Made by a program: the position numbers and the translations under genes. Shown here one piece after another: positions 52,416 through 61,555 of a stretch of DNA of 64,000 nucleotides. This DNA comes from Palsa-744 sp963734815 (GTDB lineage Bacteria; Actinomycetota; Thermoleophilia; Solirubrobacterales; Solirubrobacteraceae), in the NCBI GenBank assembly GCA_963734815.1, contig CAVTIH010000003.1:124001-188000 (forward strand). The letters run 5' to 3'. Position 1 is the first letter of the stretch; each line of letters begins with the position of its first letter. The notes under the pieces were generated by a model. That model saw only the letters and a program-made list of their open reading frames with translations. It was not told the origin of the DNA and ran no database searches.

Positions 52416-53091
52416 GCCCAGGATCGCGATCGTCGGCGGAGCCGAAACGCTCGTCGCCGAGGCGCTCGCCTGGATGCTCACGAAAGGCGGATGTAGAGTG
52501 GTCGGCGTCTATCCGAGCTGGCGCGAGCTTGACGCCGCAATGCGCACTGGCAAGCTGCGCCCCCAAGCCACAATCGTTTATACCGACGATCCCGCCGCCG
52601 GCCCCGAGGCGGTTGCGGAGATCAAGGGCGCCCACCCCGACCTGAAGATCCTACTGCTGTGCGAGCTGGCCACACCAGCGGTTGTTCGCTGCGCAATCGA
52701 AGAGCGCGCCGAGGGCGTCGTGCTGACATCCGACACGGTCGAGGAGACAATCCTCGCCCTGCGTAACGTGCTCGAGGGCCGCGCCGTGATGCCCGCGGGC
52801 TGGCAGTCGGCCTCCTCGCAGACGGATAACCCGCTCGCCACACTGAGTGCGCGCGAGCGGGAGATCCTCGCGCTGCTCGCCTCCGGGATGAGCAACAAGC
52901 AGATCGCCAGCCATCTCACAATCTCATCGAACACGGTCAAGTTCCACCTGCGCACGATCTACTCCAAGCTGGGCGTGCGCAACCGCGTGCAGGCAATGCA
53001 GGCCGTCGGGCAGCAGGCCCAGGATTCCAAATCCCTCACGCATCCGGCGGACGAGTTAATAACTCAATCAAATCGAGTCCACACGAGCTGA
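52402..53091 (+). CDS. Atypical LuxR/NarL-family regulator 2
   Basis: 229 aa, GTG 52402 within the end of regulator 1. Receiver-like domain: RIAIVGGAETLVAEALAWML, again without the acidic pair (IVGGAE). C-terminal HTH: LSAREREILALLASGMSNKQ, IASHLTISSNTVKFHLRTIY. Paralogue of regulator 1, with the same order of elements. Together with it, probably controls the adjacent secreted protein by its TGGGTAG motifs. Confidence 0.85.
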   Translation: MATVEPRIAIVGGAETLVAEALAWMLTKGGCRVVGVYPSWRELDAAMRTGKLRPQATIVYTDDPAAGPEAVAEIKGAHPDLKILLLCELATPAVVRCAIEERAEGVVLTSDTVEETILALRNVLEGRAVMPAGWQSASSQTDNPLATLSAREREILALLASGMSNKQIASHLTISSNTVKFHLRTIYSKLGVRNRVQAMQAVGQQAQDSKSLTHPADELITQSNRVHTS

Positions 53092-53108
53092 CGAGGACGT
53101 TTGCAGCC

Positions 53109-53135
53109 TTTGGGGTGGTACTCCACCTACCCAAA
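53109..53135. promoter_or_regulatory. Hairpin and TGGGTAG motifs upstream of secreted protein
   Basis: TTTGGG (53109-53114) and GTGG (53115-53118) pair with CCAC (53123-53126) and CCCAAA (53130-53135). CTACCCA (53127-53133) and ACTACCCC (53151-53158) are reverse complements of TGGGTAG and GGGGTAGT, which also occur upstream of regulator 1. Confidence 0.5.
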
Positions 53136-53296
53136 CTGGTGGGGCAAAAAACTACCCCAGATGATGATTGTGCGATGAGCGGAATGCCCATAGCATCCCG
53201 GCGATGAAATGTTCGTAGTGGGACATCGTGGTTTCACGCCTCGTGTCCGTTGGAAGGCACTTTCAGCTCACTCACTCAAGGAGGAGGCCGCACACA

Positions 53297-55777
53297 ATGC
53301 GACCACAAGTCAAACGGAAAATGATCGCGGGACTCGTTTCCGCGGTAGGAGCGGCGGTGCTCGCCCTCGGCATGCTGACGGCTGGCGCCGCTGCCGCTCC
53401 GAGCCAAACGTTTACATTCACATCCGACGGCCCGCAGAGCGCCAACATCCCGTATGTGGCGTGGGTCGGCGAGCACGTGCGTCTGGTGGCGTGCGACCCG
53501 AGCATCAACACCAGCGAAGAAGGCGGCCAGCACGTCAACTTCCGGCTGGAGGACTGGTCGGGCAACCCGGACCCGGCTGAGATCCCGGAATCCGAATCCG
53601 GGTCACAGGCGTTCTTCGCTCCCAGCGCGGGCAGCAGCCAGGCCGAAAGCGGCGATGGCTGCGTGAAGATCGACTACAAGTCGCTGAATCCCGGCCTGGG
53701 TCGGATCAGGGCGGTCGTCACCAACAGCGCGGGAGCAGTCGTGTTCTCGCATCAATTCCTGGTGATCTGGCTGACGGTCAACAAGCCGACGCTGACCGAG
53801 CTCCCCTATGGGGGCGACCCCTCGGGCGATGGCGAATTCGTGCCGTCACCGTTCTCGGAACCCGAATCAAACACGGACAAGGGCCTCGTTCAGGTCAAGG
53901 TGACGGGCAGCTTCCCGATCGAACCGAGCTCGCCGCTGCACAACGTCCTCCCCGAAGCGAGCTACAACCTGCCCGAAAGCTGGGAAACCCTGGCTGACGC
54001 GTTGGCGAGCAGCTCGGGCGAAACTGAACCGCCGGGCAGCAATCCGGGCCTGTGGGATATCCACGGGAGTCCGGAAGATGGCCCGAATTCGAGCGTAGTC
54101 GGACCGTTCGATCCGCAGGTCACTGAAACGCTCCTCAGCAACGGCAGCCTCAACGCTGACGACACCCCGATGCCCGCAATGCGGGTAGATGTGCACCTCG
54201 CGGCGAACGAAGGCGGCTCGAGCCTTGGCGGCGTGGGTCAGATCTCGGGCGCAAGCAAGGCCCAGATCTACTCGGACAACCCTTACTACAGCGCGTACAT
54301 CCCGGCCACCGATCGCTCTGCACCGCAGGCATCCGGTATCGACGGGCCGAGCCCCGGAGGCGACTTCCCCGGGTTCCTGAACAAACACCCCGAACCGTAT
54401 ACGTTCTGGACATCGGTGCTCAGCACCGGATCGCGCAACGCCGAATCGACGGGCTGCCTGCAGCGCACCGGCGCCCAGTACGAAGACGAGGAGGATGGCT
54501 CGACCTACTACCAGACCCCGAGCGGCTCGTTGAACGAAACGTTCTACACCGACGAGCGGGGCGAAGTGCTCGTGTCATACACGCCGGGCGACGGGTTCTA
54601 TCTGAACCACATCCCCGTGTTTGGTGGAGCCGAAGGCGAAAGCGAAGAAGGCAAGATCATCAAGAACGCCGACGGCGGCTGCGACCTGAAAGGCCTGTAC
54701 AACCAGGTCATCGGCGAATCGTCGATCTCTGCGACGGCTGTGTATCCGTACCAGCCGGTCGACTACAGGCAGCAGAGCTCGGAAGCGCCGCTGATCAAGA
54801 AGGTCAGGTCGAAGTGGGAAAAGGAATTCTTCGAGTTCTCCAAGGGCAACGGCACAGAAGAACAGAACGTGCGGATCGTCGTCGCCAAGGCACAGGACAT
54901 CGATGGCCGTCCGATCGTCGATGAGAAGGTGTGCTTCCACGCACAGCAGGAAGCCGGGCTTTACAAGTTCAGCAACTCCACCAACGGAGACACGCTGTCT
55001 GACCCCGAACACCTGCTGGGCAAGGGCGGCGAAGTCTACCTCGGCGGCAGCTACGTGACCAATCCCTATCTGGAAGGCACCAACAGCCTCTGCGTGACCA
55101 CCAACGACGAAGGCCTGGCCGCGATCGATCTGGTTGACAGCTCGTTCGCCTCGGTCGACCTCACCGCCCGGTACGAAAACGAGGCGATCGTCCGCGATCA
55201 TCTCGTCGACTTCCCGACGAACCTCGGAGCGAAAGAAAAGAAAGCAGCAGAAGAAAAAGCCGCAGAAGAAAAAGCAAAAGCAGAAGAAAAAGCAAAAGTC
55301 GAAAAGGAAGCTGAAAAGGCGAAAGAAGCAGAAGAAAAAGCCAAAGAAGCAGAAAAAGCAAAAGCCGAAAGAGAAGCAGAAACTAAGGCAGCGGAAGAAA
55401 AACAGAAGGCAAGGGAAGTGGCGGCTGAAAAAGCCCGCGTCGAAAGGGAACAAGCCGCTGAAAAAAGGCAGCACGAAGGGGAAGCCGCGAGAGAAGCGGA
55501 AGATAAAAAGACCGAAGCAGAAATCAATGCCGCCAACGCAAGGCGCGCAGCGGAAGAAAAAACAGCAAAAGAAGCACGAGAAAAAGAACTGGCGACGCGC
55601 GAAGCAGAAATCAAAGCGTCAGCCACGCCGCTGGCAACCCCGCTGGTAACCCCGCTCGCCGGAACGCTCACCGGCCAGGGTACGAGCAAGAAGGCAAATG
55701 CTGCCAGCAAGCAGAAGCAGACGAAGAAGAAGAAGGTGAAGAAGGTGAAGAAGGGCAAGAAGGGCAAGAAGAAGTAA
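53297..55777 (+). CDS. Large secreted protein with Ig-like region and Ala/Glu/Lys coiled coil
   Basis: 826 aa; ATG 53297 with an AAGGAGG-type SD. Signal peptide about 1-37 (RRKMIAGLVSAVGAAVL-type, AAAA cleavage). The body (38-640) is beta-rich with a bacterial Ig-like segment near 545-640 (DIDGRPIVDEKVCFHAQQ...). From about 645 to 775 an E/K/A heptad region (KEKKAAEEKAAEEKAKAEEK...) forms a long coiled coil, and the end is lysine-rich (KKKKVKKVKKGKKGKKK). Glu is mostly GAA, and the coiled-coil DNA is A-rich, unlike neighbours. A strong terminator follows. Probably a cell-surface or cell-wall-binding structural protein. Confidence 0.8.
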   Translation: MRPQVKRKMIAGLVSAVGAAVLALGMLTAGAAAAPSQTFTFTSDGPQSANIPYVAWVGEHVRLVACDPSINTSEEGGQHVNFRLEDWSGNPDPAEIPESESGSQAFFAPSAGSSQAESGDGCVKIDYKSLNPGLGRIRAVVTNSAGAVVFSHQFLVIWLTVNKPTLTELPYGGDPSGDGEFVPSPFSEPESNTDKGLVQVKVTGSFPIEPSSPLHNVLPEASYNLPESWETLADALASSSGETEPPGSNPGLWDIHGSPEDGPNSSVVGPFDPQVTETLLSNGSLNADDTPMPAMRVDVHLAANEGGSSLGGVGQISGASKAQIYSDNPYYSAYIPATDRSAPQASGIDGPSPGGDFPGFLNKHPEPYTFWTSVLSTGSRNAESTGCLQRTGAQYEDEEDGSTYYQTPSGSLNETFYTDERGEVLVSYTPGDGFYLNHIPVFGGAEGESEEGKIIKNADGGCDLKGLYNQVIGESSISATAVYPYQPVDYRQQSSEAPLIKKVRSKWEKEFFEFSKGNGTEEQNVRIVVAKAQDIDGRPIVDEKVCFHAQQEAGLYKFSNSTNGDTLSDPEHLLGKGGEVYLGGSYVTNPYLEGTNSLCVTTNDEGLAAIDLVDSSFASVDLTARYENEAIVRDHLVDFPTNLGAKEKKAAEEKAAEEKAKAEEKAKVEKEAEKAKEAEEKAKEAEKAKAEREAETKAAEEKQKAREVAAEKARVEREQAAEKRQHEGEAAREAEDKKTEAEINAANARRAAEEKTAKEAREKELATREAEIKASATPLATPLVTPLAGTLTGQGTSKKANAASKQKQTKKKKVKKVKKGKKGKKK

Positions 55778-55800
55778 GACGGAGCCGATAGTCAGCCACC

Positions 55801-55826
55801 GGGGGCCCGCCTTTGTGCGGGCCCCC
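55801..55826 (+). terminator. Terminator of secreted protein gene
   Basis: GGGGGCCCGC (55801-55810) and GCGGGCCCCC (55817-55826), perfect 10-bp arms, loop CTTTGT. Confidence 0.85.
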
Positions 55827-55848
55827 AGTGATTTAATGGTCACGCTCG

Positions 55849-55908
55849 GCATCAGGAGCGCTCCCCGCGGACCAGTCGAGCATCAGGAGCTCCCGGCGGA
55901 TCAGTCGC
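55849..55908. repeat. Imperfect tandem repeat, two units (about 30 bp)
   Basis: Units 55849-55879 and 55880-55908 both begin GCATCAGGAG and contain CTCCC(C/G)GCGGA(C/T)CAGTCG, with a 2-nt indel. Origin unknown; it lies between the terminator and the glutaredoxin promoter. Confidence 0.7.
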
Positions 55909-56010
55909 CCGCAAGGGGCGCGGGCGATCGATGGCGCCCTTGACGTAGGAGACCCAGCTCCAGTGTGGGCCCGTTTCGGCGACCCCAGCGATGCTATACT
56001 TTATGAAGTA

Positions 56011-56265
56011 ATGAGCAGAATCACCGTCTATACGACCGAGCCGTGCGGGTACTGTGCGCGCGTGAAGGGCCTGCTGAAGTCACGCGGTGTCGAGTTCGTC
56101 GAAATCAACCTCTCCAAGGACCCGGGGGGTCGCACGGCGTTGGCGGCGAAAACCGGGATGATGACCTTCCCGCAGGTGGTTGTGGACGACCACTTGGTGG
56201 GAGGCTTCGATCAGACAAAGGCGGCGGTAGAGAGCGGCCGGCTGGCGGAGCTGCTCGCGGCCTGA
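56011..56265 (+). CDS. Glutaredoxin
   Basis: 84 aa. Active site TTEPCGYCARVKGLL (CGYC, residues 11-14 region), followed by TFPQVVVDDHLVGGFD (cis-Pro and GSH-binding GGFD). ATG 56011; TATACT (55995-56000) is 10 nt upstream, so a near-leaderless mRNA. Reduces disulfides or glutaredoxin-type substrates. Confidence 0.93.
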   Translation: MSRITVYTTEPCGYCARVKGLLKSRGVEFVEINLSKDPGGRTALAAKTGMMTFPQVVVDDHLVGGFDQTKAAVESGRLAELLAA

Positions 56266-56289
56266 GCGATGCCACGCGACGGGCGTCGC

Positions 56290-57204
56290 TCAGCTTCGGC
56301 GCCGACCACTCCCCCGCGGGCGTGGTTGGCAGCGCTCGCAGACATAGGTGCCGCGCCCGCCAACCACCATCTTGACGATCGTGGTGCCACACCGAGGGCA
56401 GGGCAGGCCGGCGCGGCGGTGCACGAGGAAGCGATCCTGAAAGGAGCCGCGCACACCGTCGACGTGGCGAAAGTCGTCGATCGTGGCCCCGCGAGCGTCG
56501 ATCCCTTCGCTCAACGCCTCGATCACACCCTCGCGCAGGCGCGCGCACTGGACGAGCGAGAGCCGCCCAGCAGGGCGCAGCGGGTGGATGCAAGCGCGAA
56601 ACAGCGCCTCGTCGGCGTAGATGTTGCCGACGCCGGCGACGCGTCGTTGGTCGAGCAGGAAGGCCTTCACCGGTGCGCCGCGCCCGCGCGCAAGCGCGCG
56701 TAGGTGCTCCACGGTGAAGCGCTCGTCCAACGGCTCCAGCCCCAGCCGCGCGGCGAAGAAGCGCTCCATCGCCTGCTCCCCCAGCAGCAGCTCGCCGGTG
56801 CCGAAGCGGCGGGGATCGACGATCACCAGGTGCCGCCGCCGTGGAGCGCGCGGCCGGATCGCCGGGGTTTGCAGACCAGCTCCCGGCTCCAATGTTCTAC
56901 TCGGGGCGCCCAGCTCGATGCGCACCCGCACATGCGCAGGCTCCGGCGAGGGCTCGCATAGAACCGCACCGGTCATGCGCAGGTGCTGAGCCAGGAAGAC
57001 CTCATCGTGCAGGCGCCAGAGGAGGTACTTGCCGCGCCGGTCCAGACGCTCGACACGCCGCCCCACGAGCGCGTCGGCCAGCTCCTCGGGCGCGAGCGGG
57101 CGTGACCAGCGCGCGTCGAGGATCTCGACGCGCAGCAGGCGGCGGCCCTCGACGAGGGGGGCGAGCTGGCGGCGGATCGTCTCAACCTCGGGAAGCTCGG
57201 GCAA
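56290..57204 (-). CDS. mutM: Formamidopyrimidine-DNA glycosylase
   Basis: 304 aa, repairs 8-oxoguanine. TTG 57204 follows TAAGCT by 6 nt and begins with the catalytic Pro-Glu (PELPEVETIRRQL). KYLLWRLHDE, then VAGVGNIYADEALFRACIHP, and a C-terminal zinc finger CPRCGTTI...CERCQ. Residues about 100-125 (SRTLEPGAGLQTPAIRPRAP) are an insertion relative to usual Fpg. Confidence 0.95.
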   Translation of the reverse strand: MPELPEVETIRRQLAPLVEGRRLLRVEILDARWSRPLAPEELADALVGRRVERLDRRGKYLLWRLHDEVFLAQHLRMTGAVLCEPSPEPAHVRVRIELGAPSRTLEPGAGLQTPAIRPRAPRRRHLVIVDPRRFGTGELLLGEQAMERFFAARLGLEPLDERFTVEHLRALARGRGAPVKAFLLDQRRVAGVGNIYADEALFRACIHPLRPAGRLSLVQCARLREGVIEALSEGIDARGATIDDFRHVDGVRGSFQDRFLVHRRAGLPCPRCGTTIVKMVVGGRGTYVCERCQPRPRGSGRRRS

Positions 57205-57267
57205 GACTCCAGCTTAGGGTCCACGCCCCGATAACCCTCCCCCACTCCCAAAGGGCGCTCGGCGGAC

Positions 57268-58281
57268 TCAACGCTGCGCGCGCGGGTGGGCGCTGAAGTA
57301 CACGCCCTTCAACCGCTCGGAGGAGAGGTGGGTGTAGATCTGGGTGGTTGCAAGGTCGGCGTGGCCGAGCATGTCCTGCACCGAGCGCAGGTCGCAGCCG
57401 CCGGCCAGCAGATGCGTGGCGAAGGTGTGGCGCAGCGTGTGCGGGCTCATGCGCTCGGCGAGCCCGGCTGAGCGGGCGTGTGACTGCACGATCTTGTAGA
57501 GGCCCTGGCGTGTGAGCGGCCGGCCGCGGTGGTTGAGAAAGAGCGAATGGGCGCCCTGCCCGCCCGCGCGCGGGGAACGGGCGGGGCGCTCCTCGGCGCT
57601 TGTGCCGCCGAGGAGCGGCGGGCCGGCCTCGGAGCCCGCGCCGCCGGCGAGAGCAGGACGCCCGCGTCCGCACCAGGCGCGCAGCGCGGCGACGGCGGCG
57701 CTCCCGACAGGGATGATCCGCTCCTTGGAGCCCTTGCCGCGCGCGCGCAGCATCCCCTCCTCGAGATCCACGTCGCCGAACTCCAATGAGATCGTCTCCG
57801 AGGCTCGCAGTCCGCATGCGTACATGGTCTCCAGCAGCGCACGGTCGCGCAGCGCGAGCGGGTCCATCCCCGAGGGTTGGCGCAGCAGCAGCGAGACCTC
57901 CTCGCGCGTGAGCACGGACGGCAGTCGCTGCAGGCGCGGAGGCCCACGCAGCTCGGCGGTGGGATCGTGCTCGAGCAGCCCCTCGCGGCGCAGATGCCGG
58001 TAGAAGGAGCGCAGGCAGGCGGCCTTGCGCTGCAATGTGGCGGGCGCGACCGCAGGATGCTCGTCGGTGCCGTCGGCGAGCTCGGAGAGAAATGCCGCGA
58101 GGTCGCGATGACCAACGTCGAGCGCGCTCACACCACGGCGACGCAGAAACTCCCCCAACTGCAGCAGATCGATGCGGTAGGCCTCCAGGGTGTTGCGAGA
58201 GAGCCCCCGCTCGAGCTCCAGATAGGCGAGGAAGTCGAGCGCGAGACTCTCGATGCTCGCGCTGGCGGTGGTGATGCTCAC
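57268..58281 (-). CDS. xerD: Tyrosine recombinase XerD
   Basis: 337 aa. Core: GLRASETISLEF (catalytic Arg), SPHTLRHTFATHLL (HxxR), GHADLATTQIYTHL (His, Tyr). An N-terminal SAM-like domain (DFLAYLELERGLSRNTLEAY) is present. Normal XerD is about 300 aa; the extra 35 residues lie between VGSAAVAALRAWCGRGRPAL and HSLFLNHRGRPLTRQG (insertion AGGAGSEAGPPLLGG...). The insertion corresponds to GC palindromes at 57600-57650. Resolves chromosome dimers at dif. Confidence 0.93.
   Translation of the reverse strand: MSITTASASIESLALDFLAYLELERGLSRNTLEAYRIDLLQLGEFLRRRGVSALDVGHRDLAAFLSELADGTDEHPAVAPATLQRKAACLRSFYRHLRREGLLEHDPTAELRGPPRLQRLPSVLTREEVSLLLRQPSGMDPLALRDRALLETMYACGLRASETISLEFGDVDLEEGMLRARGKGSKERIIPVGSAAVAALRAWCGRGRPALAGGAGSEAGPPLLGGTSAEERPARSPRAGGQGAHSLFLNHRGRPLTRQGLYKIVQSHARSAGLAERMSPHTLRHTFATHLLAGGCDLRSVQDMLGHADLATTQIYTHLSSERLKGVYFSAHPRAQR
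57618..57639. repeat. GC palindrome (family B) in xerD insertion
   Basis: GCGGGC (57618-57623) and GCCCGC (57634-57639) around a CGGCCTCGGA loop, similar to 47330-47375 and 20124-20154. Confidence 0.45.
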
Positions 58282-58320
58282 GGTCTGGGCATTTCGCCCT
58301 CGGTCGAGCTACTCCTGCTA

Positions 58321-58406
58321 GCCGCAACGGGGACGCGAGCCGAAAAGGCAAGTGTCTACCGGTTTCGGTCGCAACGGGAACGCGAGAGTGTCTACCGGTT
58401 TCGGTC
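58321..58406 (-). repeat. Family A hairpin repeats overlapping M20 peptidase stop
   Basis: Two units (58321-58370 and 58371-58406) ending in GTGTCTACCGGTTTCGGTC. The second supplies the last four codons and the stop (58392-58394) of the peptidase gene. Confidence 0.8.
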
Positions 58407-59638
58407 AGCCGCAACTGCCGCGGGCAGAGCCAGCGCGATCTCCAACGTCGCCTCCAGCGCCGCCGCGCTCACCCGCTCGCCGGGCTCGTGGTTGCGCTCG
58501 GTGCCGTTGGCCAAATTGACGACGGGCAGGCCGGCGGCGATCAGCGCGTTGGCGTCGGAGGCGCCACCGCTTGCGATCCGCACCGGCTCATGCCCGCAGG
58601 CCCGCAGCGCGCGCTCGGCGGCGCGCACCGCCGGCGTGGAGGGCGGGGTGCGGTAGCCGGTGAAGGTGCGCTCCACGGTGACGTCGACGTCACATTCGCA
58701 CTCGGGGAGGTTGGCGGCCTCATGCACGCAGTCCAGCAGCTCGGCGAGGATCTCCTCGGCGCGCTCTTCGCGCTGGGCGCGCACCTCGGCGAGGATCGAG
58801 CAGCGTTCGGGGACGACGTTGATCGCCGAGCCGCCGGCGATCGTGCCGACGTTGGCGGTCGTGTGCGCGTCGATCCGGCCGAGGCGCATGTCGGCGACGG
58901 CGCGCGCGGCGGCGAGGATCGCGCTGCGGCCCTCCTCTGGCCGCACGCCGGCGTGCGCAGCGGCGCCGAGGAAGGTGGCCTGCAGACGGTGGTGTGTCGG
59001 CGCCGAGAGCACCACCTCGCCGATCGGGGAGGCGTGGTCGAAAACGTAGCCGAAGTCGCTGTGCAGGCTTGCGCGGTCGAACGCGCGGGCGCCCGCCAAC
59101 ATGCGCTCCTCGCCGACGGTGAACAGCAGCTCGATGTCCACCGGCGCACCGGCGGCCTCGGAGGGATGGACTCCGGGTGGGCGGCCTCCGGGCTCGTGGA
59201 TGCCGGGTCGATGGACGCCGGCGCGATCGCGATGCAGACGGCGGGCGAGCACCAGCAGCACGGCAACGGCGGCCTTGTTGTCGGCGCCGAGGATCCCCTC
59301 GTTGGCGTTTTCCCAGAACCCATCGCGCAGGACCGGCTCCACGGGTGCGAGCAGCGGCACGGTGTCAATATGCGCGCACAGCAAGATGCACTGCCGCTCG
59401 CCCGGAGAGCCTCCCTGGGAGGGCGGGGCGCCGACTCGCGCGAGCAGGTTGCCGCAGTCGGAGCCCGCCACCGCCGCGGCATCGTCCTCCCGCACCTCGA
59501 TCCCCAGCGCCCCCAGCTCCCGTTCGATCAGTCGCGCGCAGGCGCGCTCGTGGCCGGAGGGACTCTCGGCGCGGCAGAGCTCGGCGAAGATGTCGTGCAG
59601 GTAACGGCGCTCCAGCTCGTCAGCGCGAGGTGGAGCGC

Positions 59639-59642
<4 letters not shown>
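58392..59642 (-). CDS. M20-family metallopeptidase (PepT/tripeptidase-like)
   Basis: 416 aa dinuclear zinc aminopeptidase. Metal ligands in LCAHIDTVPLL (about 96), EGILGADNKAAVAVL (about 125), and VGEERMLAGARAF (about 195). Dimerisation part follows. A Gly/His/Pro-rich insertion (HRPGIHEPGGRPPGVHPSEA, about 160-178) is unusual. The C-terminus (AVAADRNR) and stop are taken from a family A repeat. ATG 59642 overlaps the pyrG stop (ATGA). Confidence 0.85.
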
Positions 59643-61426
<1,784 letters not shown>

Positions 61427-61555
61427 GTAATCCTTGAAGAGTCTAGCCTCCAGCCCCCCGGAACTTCGGATGCGCCGCCGTCCGAGCGAAATCGTGGGCG
61501 GGCGCTCGCCCCGTGCCAACGCTTGGCTCTTCGTGCGCGCGCGGGCCTCATCCGC

